NCBI GenBank assembly: GCA_026119855.1
Contig: JAOWBW010001313.1
Location: 186,001-250,000, forward strand
Origin: Campanula takesimana
Taxonomy: Eukaryota > Streptophyta > Magnoliopsida > Asterales > Campanulaceae
Direction of reading: 5' to 3'
Length of the DNA stretch: 64,000 bases
The notes below the pieces were generated by a model. It made no database searches and was not told the DNA's origin. It saw nothing but the letters and a program-made list of their open reading frames with translations. Position 1 is the stretch's first letter. The number at the start of each line of letters is the position of its first letter. Shown here piece by piece: positions 32,228 to 44,967 of this stretch. Made by a program: the position numbers and the translations under genes.

Positions 32228-35200
32228 ATGACGATGGGGAAGGAAATGAGCAGCAGCAGCATCAAAGTCACCGGCATGCAATTCGGTTACGACGGCCGGA
32301 ATCCGCTCTTCGTTGACTTCAACCTCGATGCCACTCCCGGATCTCGTGTCCTCCTCGTCGGCGCCAACGGATCTGGTACTTTACACTCCTTTTTCACTAC
32401 ATTTTCATATAATCTTCGCGTTTTATCCTCTTCGAATCGAATTTGTTGTTGCATGTGATTTATGCTGAGTTGAATTTTTGTGAAATTGAATTTAGAGTTG
32501 ACCGGATTGGGGGGCTTTGAAAATTGTATGAATGTGTGTATGCATGTTGATGTTTTGACGCAATTAGGGCTACAGAGTGGTGTCTGTGTGTGTGCATGTA
32601 TGTGTTTCTGTTATAATTGTGGAGATCATGTGTAGAATAGTCTAAATTGAAGAAGAATGCTTAAGCTTCCAAATTGAGAGACTCTGAATGCCTAAACTCT
32701 TAGTGTTCAAGGATATTACGACATCTGTCCCAAAATGAAAATGAATGTCCGAGTTTACTCTTGATCAAGACCAAATCGGACATTCATTTTGGAATGGAGG
32801 GAGTAAGACCTATTTGGGCAAAGATCATCTCATGATTCTCATCTTTAACTCCACTCTTTTATGAACTATCTATGATGTGAAAAATCAAACAAAAATATTT
32901 CCGCAAAAAATGTGGCGTAATTTGGAGTATTTGGTTGGCGGCAGCCCATGGCGGAGCCATGGAAGTTTTAAGGGGAAAATTTATTTTTACTAATTAAAAG
33001 GGGGCAAAAAAAGTTATAGTTTTTTTGTCTTTACACAAAAGGGCATCTTTCAATAAATTGCAATAAAGCCCCTACATTTTTACAATAATTGAACTAGTAA
33101 AAGTTTTTTTTAAAAAAAATGGCGGCAACAGATCATCTGCTGTAAACTGGCCAGTATGGAGGACAACCCCCTCCCCCCCCCCCCCCCACACCGGAAAACT
33201 GTGTTAATGAACAGCTACATCACATGATTTTCCCCTGAAACGCATAAACTGCGCAGTAAACACATGAGTTTCAGGAAGTCTATGAGGCAGACCGTTAGAT
33301 TCTTTCTACAAATCATTGTTTTGTGTGTGGGAGTGGGGTGGGGGCATTGTAGGGTTTAAAAGGGGTTGCTTGTACATCTACTGCATATTGCTTGCATTTA
33401 TTAGTACTCCCTCTATCCCAGGTTCTTACTTTCTTTTTTGGTATGTCCCAGTTTAAGGTTTTTAGTTGCTTTATTCCTTAAATGGCAAAGGATGAATAGT
33501 GTTTTTGGACAATCTTGCCCTCATAAAGTTCATATATTACAAAAAAACCATCACTTACCTATCTACTTAGTCTTACTTTTTAATATTTCACAAAACATAT
33601 GATTTGCTTGAACAAGTACGTATGACTGTTCAAAACAATAACACCTTGAGAAATAAGACAATAAGTTTTCTCTCAACGTAGTCTTACTTTTTAATATTTC
33701 AGACAAGAAAGTTCTCACGCAGTCTGTATGCAGGGAAGACCACTTTGCTGAAAATTTTGGCGGGGAAGCATATGGTTGGTGGGCGAGATGTTGTGCAGGT
33801 GTTGAACTGCTCATCATTCCATGACACACAGTTGGTTTGTAGCGGTGACTTGTCTTATCTGGGCGGGTCATGGAGTAAGACTGTCGGCTCCGCTGTGAGA
33901 CTTCTTACCATGCATGCTCTACTCATTCATGATCTTTTATCATTTTTTACCTTGCATATATTCCACTGTTGCTTAAGTATGTTCCTGGTTTCTAGGTTTT
34001 TACTTAACTTGTATGTAAACTGAAATAACACGGCAATTTGTCGTGTTGTAGAAGGGGTTATTTGTTTATATTTGCAGTCTGCTCTTTTATCATTATTTAA
34101 GTATGTTCCTGGTTTCTAGGTTCACGCATTGATTTAATCAAGATTTCTTACATCACACGGATGTTTCCTTAAGTACCATATTATCCACGCATGTCTAATA
34201 TTCAATGTCTCTCAAAATAACGTTGTCTTGTTACAAACTTTCAGGGAGAGATTCCGCTCCAGGGAGATTTCTCTGCAGAACATATGATCTTTGGAGGTGG
34301 GTAAAGCTTACCTGCTATACCTACTACGCATTGGAAACTACATAAATAAGTTTCATCTGCTACACTTTCCCGGTTCCCATCCAATGTAGATTCATGTGCT
34401 TTTTTGCAGTAACTTTTGTGTTTAAAGTTAGTTATGGATAAACGTACGTAGTAGTAAATCATACTTCATACGATAATTTCATTCGTCCGACATTGAATTT
34501 AAGCTTGTTTTCTGTTAGCTCCAGTAAGATTCCCTCATTACTCTGTAAGCACATTTCCCCTTAATTATTTGTTATCAACTTGAAGTCCTTAGTTACATAT
34601 GTCTGTGTTCTTATCTGGTACAGTAGAAGGAGCTGATCCTGCCAGAAGAGAGAAGTTGATTGACTTGCTTGACATTGATCTTCAGTGGCGGATGCACAAA
34701 GTTTCTGATGGACAGAGACGGCGAGTGCAGATCTGCATGGGTTTGCTTCATCCTTTTAAGGTAATTTTGTCATGGCCCGAGAGTTAAATATCTGTGAAGA
34801 ATGTGTGTGTGTATGTGTGTCTATACATACGTAAGCTATACATAAGAATATATGTATATATGCTAACTTTCATTATGCGTGATTGCGTGAGATTCAATTT
34901 ACTTGATCCTGTATATCTACATACGTAAGCTATACATAAGCATATATGTATATATGTTAACTTTCATCATGCGTGATTGCGTGAGATTCAATTTACTTGA
35001 TCCTGTATATCTCTGAGATCCGATCCTATGGATCCATAACCGCCTCTCAAAACTTCTGCACAGTCATACAGTTTCTTATTTTGTCTTGCCCTAAATTCTT
35101 ATATATTTGGGCCTTGAGATTTGAGTATACTCCGTATATCGTTTATATGTTGACAGTTTTCCTTTTAGCATGGCGTTATTAGTTATCTAGAAGAAAGCAT

Positions 35201-36784
35201 GGTAATGTTTTTGCTGAAGGAAATAAAATAGCAGGCATTTATATTTATATCTCCATCACTGTTTCTTGCACAGTTTCACTTCCTCACCTTTTCTTCTCAA
35301 CCTACTCCTAAGAGGTGGTATATGCTCCCTCCGTCCCAGAAAGTAGTCCCACTTTTTAATGGTCAATGTGATTACTTTCACCAAAGAATAAGGAAAATAT
35401 TATCCAAGTGAAATTCTAAAACATAAGAACACTATATTTCCGTGATAGGGGATTATATGTTTTGAGAAGTTGCATTTAGGTTGTTTGACGTATTAAGAGT
35501 TTACAAATGACTGTTAACTTATAACGAGGAGAATTAGTTTAATCTGTAAATTAAGTTTGTTTTCAGACTTCTCCAAAAACGTTTTTAACTTGCGGACATG
35601 AAACCTTAAGTCATGTCATCGGAGTGTTATCCTTATTAATACTGCTTAGAGATTTTTTCAGGTTCTTCTGCTGGACGAGGTTACTGTTGATTTGGATGTG
35701 GTAGCTAGGATGGATCTTCTAGAGTTCTTTAAGGAAGAGTGCGAGGTACGAAGTTGCTCTCTCTCTCTCTTTCTCTCTCTCATCAGGTAGAAATATACTA
35801 CTATATCATATCAGATGGATTTTGTTGGACCATCTAATTAATTTTGTATAAAATACTCCCTCTGTCCTAGAATGATAGTCCCCCTATTTTCATGGGTTTT
35901 ACGAAGGAACTTTGATTAATAATTAAGGTTACTTTTAATTATTCTAATGAAATTTTTGAAATTGTTCTTGATACACCATTATAAATACTATAAATATCAA
36001 TTTTTATATTCACATTAACATAATTATAAGTAACATTTATAACTGCTCAAAGTTCCCTCGTAGTAATAATGAAAAAAGGTGGACTATCTTTCTGGGACGG
36101 AGGGAGTAATTGTTAACAAGGGGACTGCTACCGTATATGTTTGCTATTTGTTATTGGCTTATTAATTTTCTTGATATTGTTTCAAAGATGATGAAATTTG
36201 CCTAAAGCATAATAAATGGATGATATTTTGTATTTCCTCCGCTCCAAAATGAAGCCCGATTAATTAGCTCTTGATCTAGAGTAAATTTGGCAACTTTTTG
36301 CACATTCATTCTGGGATGGAGGGAGTAGACATTATATGGTGGGGTCCTAGGCTGAATTTTCAAAAGAAATGCAACATTTTCTCTAGATGGATGGAGCATT
36401 AGATTTAAAAGTCTATATCTGCAATTTTCCCCCATACATATTTAATATTCATATAACGATATTCCTTGCTTCTTAATGCTTATGTAGGAGAGGGGAGCAA
36501 CAATTGTGTACACAACACACATTTTTGATGGACTCGAAACATGGGCAACTGATCTTGCTTATGTAGTAGATGGGGAGTTGAAGAAAACTGGGAAGTTATC
36601 CGAGCTAGCTGAGTTAAAGAACTCCTCCAATCTGCTTTCGGTTGTGGAGTCTTGGCTTCGTTCCGAGGCTAATACTCCAAAAAAGAAAGCCGTGGTCAAC
36701 GCTCCAGCTGCTCCGGTCAAGCGGACTTCTGGCATTGACAACTCTCCTTTCAGGTCGTCCAGGCACATGTCGTATTATCGCTGA
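32228..36784 (+). CDS. Soluble ABC-family ATPase, ABCI19/20/21 type
   Basis: A plant non-intrinsic ABC protein with one nucleotide-binding domain and no membrane segments. Six exons in phase: 32228-32375, 33734-33894, 34245-34296, 34624-34760, 35662-35745 and 36488-36784, giving 292 residues. Key motifs: Walker A GANGSGKTT, split by intron 1; conserved GGRDVVQVL and LSYLGGSWSKTVGSA; signature-type VSDGQRRRVQICMGLLHPF (Asp in place of Gly in the usual SGGQ); Walker B VLLLDEVTVDLD; H-loop THIFDG. The C-terminus SPFRSSRHMSYYR is typical of the clade. Relatives in Arabidopsis (ABCI19-21) have been linked to the ER and hormone responses; the exact member cannot be fixed here. Intron 1 (1.36 kb) holds a MITE, a hAT-like relic and a C18 run. 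Confidence 0.94.
32715..32805. mobile_element. Short Stowaway-type MITE in ABCI intron 1
   Basis: TCTGTCCCAAAATGAAAATG and CATTTTGGAATGGAGGGAGT pair around CTTGATCAAG. Confidence 0.7.
32940..33150. mobile_element. hAT MITE relic in ABCI intron 1
   Basis: ATGGCGGAGCCATGG and the inner words GGGGCAAAAAAAGTTAT and CTTTCAATAAATTGCA resemble the intact hAT MITE at 52094, but the right end is eroded and no duplication was found. Confidence 0.4.
33405..33600. mobile_element. Stowaway-type MITE, left part only
   Basis: TACTCCCTCTATCCCAGGTT marks one end; no matching opposite end was found. A direct repeat of TAGTCTTACTTTTTAATATTTC at about 33567 and 33677 lies just beyond. Confidence 0.45.
34825..35012. 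repeat. 94-bp tandem duplication in ABCI intron 4
   Basis: Two copies begin ACATACGTAAGCTATACATA at 34825 and 34919 and differ at only a few bases. Confidence 0.9.
35323..35450. mobile_element. Half Stowaway-type MITE in ABCI intron 4
   Basis: GCTCCCTCCGTCCCAGAAAG opens the segment but no matching right end is visible. Confidence 0.45.
35854..36108. mobile_element. Stowaway-type MITE in ABCI intron 5
   Basis: TACTCCCTCTGTCCTAGAAT pairs with CTTTCTGGGACGGAGGGAGT, next to TA; inner arms pair as well. Confidence 0.85.
36231..36327. mobile_element. Short Stowaway-type MITE in ABCI intron 5
   Basis: TATTTCCTCCGCTCCAAAAT and ATTCTGGGATGGAGGGAGTA are inverted around CTTGATCTAGAG. Confidence 0.75.
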
Positions 36785-37149
36785 AGTCTTTCGAGTACTG
36801 TCAACTGTATTGTCTGAATAATCGCCTAATGTGGCTCGGTTTTAGAAATAAATGATGTGGATGAAGACAGTTTTAGCTGTAACTTTAAATTAAGTGTGGT
36901 GACTTGATCTACCCTTTATCTTTTTTCTCCCATTTCTGTTAGTTTCTCTTGAATGTTTTTTTTTTTTTTTTTAGCTTGTGTTGTGAGAATATTATGAACT
37001 CCCGGAGTTGTATTGTTGCTTGGGTTTCTGGGTAGAAATGTACTCTTTCAGTTTTCTTTCCTTGGAATGCAAGTGCGATTTGAGCTTGTGCAGTTGAAAC
37101 AAATGTCAAAAATTCTTATTATAGGATGTTGGAGGTCAGAAATCTTTAT
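36785..37149. other. ABCI 3' flank
   Basis: Likely 3' untranslated region with AATAAATGATG at about 36847 as a possible poly(A) signal, and a T16 run at 36957. No gene. Confidence 0.5.
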
Positions 37150-37401
37150 TACTCCCTCCGTCCCAAAATGATCTTCACACTTTTTTCGACGTTACTACAA
37201 ATGAACTTTGAGAAATGATTTTAGGTTGATTTAATTATCCTAATGAAAATGTAAAACTTGTTATTGACACACCATCAACAATACTATCGCTAACAAGTTT
37301 TAGATTTTCATTAAGATTATTAAATCATAAAACCATTGCTCAAAGTTCATTCGTAGTAACATCGAAAAAAGCGTGAAAATCATTTTGGGACGGAGAGAGT
37401 A
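37150..37401. mobile_element. Stowaway-type MITE
   Basis: TACTCCCTCCGTCCCAAAAT and ATTTTGGGACGGAGAGAGTA are inverted at TA. The inner arms carry TCGACGTTACTACAAATGAA and its near reverse complement. Confidence 0.9.
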
Positions 37402-37901
37402 TATTATAGATAATTAAATATTGTAAGTGCACCAACGATATAACTGTTCAAAATACTAAATGCATTTGCTAAAATGTAAGTGTATGTTTTTGTTAATTAT
37501 ACATGTATTCATCTTTGACGTATCAATAAGGAAAATGTAACTTTTACTCTTTGACGGAAGGTGTATAAGATATAACTCATGTTACTATAAGCATGTTATT
37601 ATAGGTTGTAACTCATATTACTATAGTATTTTTGTATGTTGGTAAAAAGTAACCCATATTCTATAAAAGTCAAATTTATGTGAACTTGATTTGCTCGCAA
37701 GGTTCAGGATCCATATAAGGTTCATGTTTTGTAGATGAAACTGCTATAAGGGTTCATCGGTTTCAACATTGTGACAAAGGGTCAAGATTTATACCCTGCA
37801 AGAAGATCAATGTTCAGGATTAACGGGGACAAATGATATTGCCCATTATACCACGATTAATTGGGACACTGACACTGAAAGGGTTGAACACTTGAATATA
37901 C

Positions 37902-38058
37902 CCAGTGTTCTAAAAGATCCCCGCTTAGGCGCTAGGTCCCGTCTAGGATATTATAGTTATTTTTGAATTCTCGGCCCCGCTTAGATCTCGCCTAGGCCCC
38001 ACCTAGGCGCTAGGCGGCCCTGCGGCGCTTAACGACCGCCTAGCGTTTTTTTAGAACC
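37902..38058. mobile_element. 157-bp hAT-type MITE, CTAGGCGC family
   Basis: Flanks TTGAATATAC occur at 37892-37901 and 38059-38068. The ends CCAGTGTTCTAAAAG and TTTTTTTAGAACC are inverted. The inside is the same family as 29483-29642 in the opposite orientation. Confidence 0.75.
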
Positions 38059-38068
38059 TTGAATATAC

Positions 38069-39053
38069 TTGATCGAATGGTCAATGAAGACTGGCCAATT
38101 TTTATAATGGCATTACATAGTGGCCGCACAATAGTTCACATTAAATATTTGCCGGCGAATATAGTAGATTGAACTTTTGGCAGGATAAAAAAGGTTTTTA
38201 TTATTTTAATGTGATTTCATTTCCTTAACCTTTAATTAATTGCCTGACTTAACTTGAAATTACCACTAAATAATTGCATTTCTGGATAAGCATGCACGTC
38301 TTCATTCATGGAGATCCATAAATAGTCAACTTCGATGTGCGGATTTCTTGTCCCAAAAAAGAAAAGAAAAAAAAAGAGAGATAAATTTTGAAAAAGTTGG
38401 AGGAAACAAGAATGGATAAAAACTAGAAATAATATTATCTGAAAAATAAGACATAAAATAGAGCTTCTGATCAAATGTGAAATTGAGCGATTGCTTTTGA
38501 GATAGGAACGATTCTAGGAACATGGCTACGGCATCTTTTCATATGATTTGTTGAATCGGTGTTTCAATCATTTGAGCATTTGAAACTATGAAATGTGAAG
38601 AAAAGAAATTACTATAACTATTGTATTTACTGCGGTAGTTGTGCGAATTATTAAAACACGCTGTCACCTTCATGTAAGTAACTGACGCGTATTGTAAGTG
38701 ACAGTGACGATGTTTATAAACGTCAGTCCAAATGACTGCTACTTTGTAATATTAACAAAGACATTTACGATACTTACCAGTTATTTACAAAAATATCACT
38801 GCTTATTTTTAAAACAAGTACCAACATCTTTAAAAAAAATACATTTTGTATCCTTAAGTTAAAACGCGTTTTTCGTAAGACACGCCGGTAACTCTACAGG
38901 TGAGAACCAGAGTCTAAGAATAAAAAAAGTATAAATAAAAGGTGAGAAAGACGTGGGAAAAAAACACAGAAAACAAGGTGAGAGAGAGAAAATGGCGGAC
39001 TATATTCGTCCATTTTTACACACTTACACTCACACCCCGAGAATTCGTGTACG
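38069..39053. other. Spacer before NDR kinase gene
   Basis: AT-rich with no supported gene; short open frames at 38232-38523 lack features. Confidence 0.5.
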
Positions 39054-39061
39054 TATATAAA
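39054..39061 (+). promoter_or_regulatory. Probable TATA box of NDR kinase gene
   Basis: TATATAAA followed by pyrimidine-rich leader-like DNA. The start codon is about 640 bases on, so a leader intron is likely, perhaps starting at CTCG|GTATTTCC near 39155. This is inference. Confidence 0.45.
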
Positions 39062-39703
39062 TCCTTTTCTACACACCACCATTTTCTTAGTTACCGATCA
39101 ATCCAGCTCCTCCGCATTCTCTCTCTTCTCCTTACCAACACCAGAAAGTTTCTCGGTATTTCCATCTTCCTTCCCCAATTTGCTTTTGATTTTGATTTTG
39201 ATTTGATTGATATGAATTTGTTCGTAAATTGATGATTTCAAATGTATGATTCGCTGGATATGAAATCTAATGAATTTATACACTGAATTCTATGCAATGC
39301 TGAAGGTTCTGATGAATTTGAGCGTATTTTATTTGATTATATATGTTGATTTTGTGAATGTGTATGATGATTGATCCGTCTGTGTTCGATTTACGTTTTT
39401 TTTTTTTTTTTTTTTTTTAAATTTAATTTACTGAATTCTCATTGCAGAATTCAGTTTTTGATTGAGAAATGATATAAATGTGTTGATATTGTGTAGGGAG
39501 CAATGATTGTGATTCAGCAATTTGTGAATGTGCGTGATGATTGATCTGTTCGTCTTCGGGTCTACATTTGTTTAATTATATTTTTTTGAATTTTGGTTGC
39601 AGCAATCAATTTATGATTAAATGATTCGAATGTGTTAATATTGCGGAGAGAGCAATGATTGTGAGTAGGTGATTTTATCTCCCATGTGGCGAGGGAAAAA
39701 TTG

Positions 39704-42700
39704 ATGGATTCTGCACGTAGTTGGCTACAGAAGTTTCAACCAAGAGATCGTTTAAGTTCATCCTCTAGGAAGAAGGATTCAATGGGCTCCAACAGAGAAG
39801 ATTCTAATTCTAAGTCACTTTCCGGTGATGAAGCCTCCAATATAACCAAGCAGAAGGTTGCTGCGGCTAAGCAGTATATTGAGAACCATTACAAGGAGCA
39901 GATGAAGAATTTGCAGGAGAGGAGGGAGCGGTAAGTCTATCTAATCCTTTAATGATTTACGTTATTGATTTATTTTCATGGATGGCAAAGGTCAAGAATA
40001 CATAATTTCTTGGGTCAAATTGCAATCTTGTTATGTGCATTGATTGTTTCAATGGTGGAGATTGTCACTAAGACATCAACAATTGATGTATGTATTCATT
40101 ATGAACTAAGTTTCTCAAAATAGTGTGTTTATCCATCAATATTTTTGGTTCAATGAAGTTTATAAGAAGCATAAAAGTTTAAGTTTGGAGTAGAAACATT
40201 TTATGCCTATATATGGGAGATTGGTGAATGTTACAAGACGACGAGAGTGTCACAATGTATTTAAGAATATAGTTGCAATCTAAAATGCGTGTATAAGTTT
40301 ATTTGTATTTTATGAGTAGCTACAGGCCTATAGTCTGTATGTTACTGTTTAGATGGCCGCGTTCATATGTGTTTCATGTTTAGTTTGTGCATTTTTTTTA
40401 AAGTTCAATCTAAAGCAAGGGTTAGGTATTCTAGTTAGAAATGCATATTTTTCCTTTCGTCTTTTAAACTTCATATATTCTACCTTCGTGAAATAAAGGT
40501 TCTGAGTCTTCCAGTCCTTTAAGTAAAGATAATAGTTATATGTCTGAGATATATTATGTCATGAAAAAATAGGCGAAACTTGCTAGAGAAGAAGTTGGCA
40601 GACGCTGATGTCTCGGAGGAAGATCAGAACAACCTTTTGAAATTCTTAGAGAAGAAGGAAACCGAATACATGCGCCTTCAGAGGCACAAAATGGGAGCTG
40701 ATGATTTTGAGCTACTGACAATGATTGGAAAGGGGGCATTCGGTGAGGTGAGCATAATATATTGATTGTTTTGGTGTTTTTTGAAAAAAATAAAATCCTT
40801 CTTAATTTAGAACATTTACATCTCATCAATACACTTTCAGTATTGTGTATGGGTATTGACTTGGCAGTTTTTTGATATTTTTTATCTTTCCGGTAAGGGA
40901 GAACCCATGCCATCCATAACTAGAAAAGTATGAAGATCTTGGAAATTTCATGTTCATGAGATAATTACTGTTTTGCCATATAAATATATGTATATGACAT
41001 AGTAATGTAACCCACGCGCCAGGTTTAACAATTAGCTCTGATCAAATTTTAATTTGTGAGTAAGGGTGGGTTCTATAGATCAACCACATTTATCTAAATT
41101 AGAGTAGAATGATAATTTGCAAAAGTGTAATGGTTGCCTGTGGTATAGGTCCGAGTCTGCAGGGAAAAGACAACAGGCCAAGTATATGCAATGAAAAAGC
41201 TTAAGAAGTCTGAAATGCTTCGTAGAGGCCAGGTATTCTGATTTGATGTTCCCAGTGGTATATTTTTTTTTATTTTTTTTTTAAATAAAATTATTTTGCT
41301 TCATACTGGCACTTAATTTACAACTTTCTTTCAGGTTGAGCATGTGAAAGCTGAGAGGAATCTGCTTGCAGAGGTGGATAGCAATTGCATTGTTAAACTT
41401 TACTGCTCTTTCCAAGACGATGAATTTTTATATCTAATCATGGAGTATCTACCTGGTGGAGACATGATGACTCTACTTATGAGAAAGGATATCTTGACGG
41501 ATGATGAAGCCAGATTTTATGTTGCAGAAACAGTTCTGGCTATTGAATCTATCCACAAGCATAATTATATACATAGGTGTCGTGTTGTATCCCATTCCAA
41601 TGCATTTATTTTCTCGATATGTTTCAAGAAGTTTGTTTTGTTAGAATCTTCAGATTTTGACTCTTCTACATTATGCTTCTTGCAGAGACATTAAGCCTGA
41701 CAACTTGCTACTTGATAGACATGGTCATTTGAGATTATCGGATTTTGGATTGTGTAAACCTCTAGACTGCAGTAAACTGGAAGAAAAGGATTTCTCAGTG
41801 GGTGAGAACATCAATGGACCTTCAAATAATGATGAACGTTCTGGGGCTCCTAAACGCACACAGCAAGAGCAACTGCAGCATTGGCAGAAAAACAGGAGAA
41901 CACTTGTAAGTTTCTTACATTTTAAGAGTCTAGCCCTTTTAAATTAATTATCATTGTTATTATATGAAGCTTATTTGATTCAATTAGTTTAGCCTCGGGG
42001 CGGGGGCAATTGAGCGGAGTAATCATGGATTTGCATCATATTTCCCGTGAATGAACTATGCACTGTGCACCCAATGTATCAATTAGCATATGCAGCCTTT
42101 TTTTTTCTGAAGCTTAGCTATCTCTCCATATATTCAGGTCATTTTTTCTTAAGCTTTTCATATTGGGACATTGTAGGCTTACTCAACAGTTGGTACTCCT
42201 GACTACATTGCTCCAGAAGTTCTCTTGAAGAAAGGTTATTCATTGGAATGTGATTGGTTAGTAGTCCTTCTTCTTCCACAATTATTTACAGGATCTTAAT
42301 GAACCTGAAGAAAAAAAACTTGGCCTTCAGAAACAAGTAAATTTGAATATATTATCATTCATGGAATTCAAATGGCTAAATCTTTTCATCTTTTTTTCTT
42401 AATAAAATTAAGGAAGCTGTTCTTTGTGTTTTGTCCATGATGTCTATATTTTATTTGACGAAATGCCCAGTATTTATCGTTGCATATCATTACTTGGTTG
42501 TAAACTTCTTCAGGTGGTCTCTTGGTGCTATTATGTTTGAAATGCTCGTGGGTTATCCTCCTTTCTATTCCGACGATCCGATGTCAACGTGTAGAAAGGT
42601 AGGAATCTTATTATAAATTAAACAATGCTTTTATGTGTATGTAAATGTTTAAAAAAACTAGAGTTAAATAAATAAATAAATTATGTGATCTAAGAGATGC

Positions 42701-44967
42701 ATTCCGGATGCATGCAGATTGTAAACTGGAGAACGCATTTGAAGTTTCCTGAAGAAGCAAAACTTTCATCAGACGCGAAAGACCTTATCAGCAAACTACT
42801 CTGTAATGTCAACCAGAGGCTGGGCTCAAAAGGCGCAGATGAAATAAAGGTGTTGTATGGTGTGTCCTATTCTATGTTCTGGGATTTATTACGGTGTGAG
42901 TTCCAGATATAGTTAGCTACCAGATAGGTTTGTTTTCTTAAAATCTAATTCCTTCCTTCTTCTTTTTTTGTTTAATTATCTATTTTAGGCTCATCCATGG
43001 TTTAAAGGCGTTGATTGGGATAGAATATATCAAATGGAAGCTGCATTCATTCCCGAAGTCAATGATGAGTTGGATACCCAAAACTTTGAAAAGTTCGAAG
43101 AGGTTTTTATTTTTGTATTTTCTTTTTATGATCTCTTTTCTGGTATGCTTACCTGAGGCATTTCTAATTGTATTTCATTTTCTTTGTCCATTTTGAATCC
43201 TCAGACTGAACACCAAAGTAATACGTCATCAAAGAGTGGTCCATGGAGAAGGGTAATATTCTAACACTATTTTGACTTGTGAGAATGTATTTGAAACAAC
43301 ATTTTTAAAAAAAAAAAATAAATAAATAAATTCAGAATTACTGCTTCATGATGGTTTGCTTTCGTTCCTAACTTTCTGCTTCTCTTTCTCGTTTTCCTGG
43401 AGGACACCTTTCCCTCTTGGTTTGCGCTGACGACTCCTCTTACGCTCAAATAAACTTTCTCATTTTATCAAAAAGAAAAGAAATTAATATTTTGTTTTTG
43501 ATCAGTTGTGTTGAGATTGTGTCTCCGGCTTTTGATTTATAATTGACTCAAAATAAATGTTTGTAAGCATTTCTAGTTCCATCATCTCTTCTACCTTGCG
43601 CAATTGGTAGCAATGCAGCTCTCTTGCTAGTATCAGAAACAGAGGACCCACAACTCTTCTTACAGCTTTGCCCACTGTTTCAGTGTAGTACTACAAGTGG
43701 CATAACAATGTGTCTTCTACCTTGAGCAATAATTTAAGTTTAATTTAATTATCCTAATGAAAATCTAAAAATTGTTATTGATAGTAAATATAATGCTGTG
43801 TAAATAAGAGTTTTTAGATTTCCGTTAGGATAATCAAAGTAACCTTGAACTATTATTGCCCACAGTTCATTCAAACTAACAACTGAAAATGGGACTATCT
43901 TTATGGAATTGAATTGAAGGAGTATAATCTTAAGTTACAATAGTGGCTTAGACACCTTGTTGAGTTCTAACTTTGATGTCTTATTGTTTACTTCTTGTTC
44001 ATTTTGTCTGCAGATGCTGTCATCCAAGGATATTAACTTCGTTGGGTACACATACAAGAACTTTGAAATCGTCAATGACTATCAAGTTCCCGGAATGGGT
44101 CTCTCTCTCTCTCTCTCTCTCTCGTTTTCTCTCTTTCACACACACTGAAGTACAAAGTTGATTTTTTTAATACTCCCTCCGTCCCAAAATACTTGCAGTT
44201 CTAGGATAGATTTTTTGTCCCAAAATACTTGCAGTTTTGCAGTTTTCCATAAAACATTGACACACTTTGCCTAAACTGCCCTCATTTATGATAGGTAGTT
44301 GTGACTGTAAAATAATTTAATTGTCTAGATACTTGAACTATTCAAAGGGTAATTTAGACTATTTGATATGTATTAATTGCTTTTCTTAATTTGTGTGTAA
44401 AGTGCTAGAACTACAAGTATTTTGGGACGGAGGGAGTAGTAATTTTAGTACTGCGTATCATATGGACATAAGTAACCTATATGCTTATAATATTGCAAAC
44501 ACACATTGGAATATGATATTCATTAGAAGGGGAATTTAATAAGTACCTTAAAAGTTGACATTCATTTAGGGATGAAAGGATTATATCTTTATTAAGCTTA
44601 TGACTTGGTGATAGAGTATTACTTTACTTCCTCCTACTTACCCAAAAAAAGGTGTTGATTATTGTTTGCAGCTGAGCTGAAGAAGAAAAACACCAAGTCA
44701 AAGAGACCAACAATAAAATCGCTCTTCGGTAGGTTTATCCAGTTTTCTGATTTTAATTCTTCAGAAACATGTCGAGATGCATTTTGTTTGTTGTTGCATT
44801 TTAAAAGTTCTTTTCGTTTTTAAATTTTATTTTATGTTTTCTTATATCCCTCAGAGGATGAAGCGGAGGCGTCAGATACACCTAGTGATGAATCATCGTC
44901 GCAAGGGAGCTTCTTGAATCTCTTGCCACCCCAAGCATCTGAAAAGCACAATAATAAGTCCCTCTAA
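39704..44967 (+). CDS. NDR-type AGC serine/threonine protein kinase
   Basis: An NDR/LATS-type AGC kinase, the family that works with MOB1 co-activators in growth and cell-division control. Thirteen exons in phase: 39704-39930, 40573-40747, 41149-41232, 41335-41576, 41686-41905, 42177-42256, 42514-42598, 42718-42849, 42989-43102, 43205-43252, 44014-44098, 44672-44728 and 44855-44967; 553 residues. The N-terminal region VAAAKQYIENHYKEQMKNLQ matches the MOB-binding segment. Motifs: GKGAFGEV, YAMKKLKKSEM, HRDIKPDNLLL, SDFGLCKPLD, an NDR-type insert of about 50 residues between DFG and the APE region, GTPDYIAPEVLLKKGYS, and hydrophobic motif FVGYTYKNFE. A GTG-initiated extension at 39686 is not supported; MDSARSWLQKFQ fits family starts. 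Confidence 0.95.
43737..43923. mobile_element. Diverged Stowaway-type MITE in NDR intron 10
   Basis: ATTTAATTATCCTAATGAAAATC and its near inverse GATTTCCGTTAGGATAATC match the inner arms of 37150-37401. The right terminus GAAGGAGTA is recognisable but the left is eroded. Confidence 0.55.
44099..44123. repeat. (TC)n microsatellite abutting NDR exon 11 donor
   Basis: The intron starts GTCTCTCTC and runs straight into about eleven TC units. Confidence 0.85.
44171..44438. mobile_element. Stowaway-type MITE in NDR intron 11
   Basis: TACTCCCTCCGTCCCAAAAT and AAGTATTTTGGGACGGAGGG are inverted. The left end is partly repeated at 44217, where CCCAAAATACTTGCAGTT recurs. Confidence 0.85.

Noticed and set aside
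39686..39703. GTG start adding six residues to the NDR kinase
   Set aside because: Plant nuclear genes rarely use GTG, and MDSARSW fits the family start.
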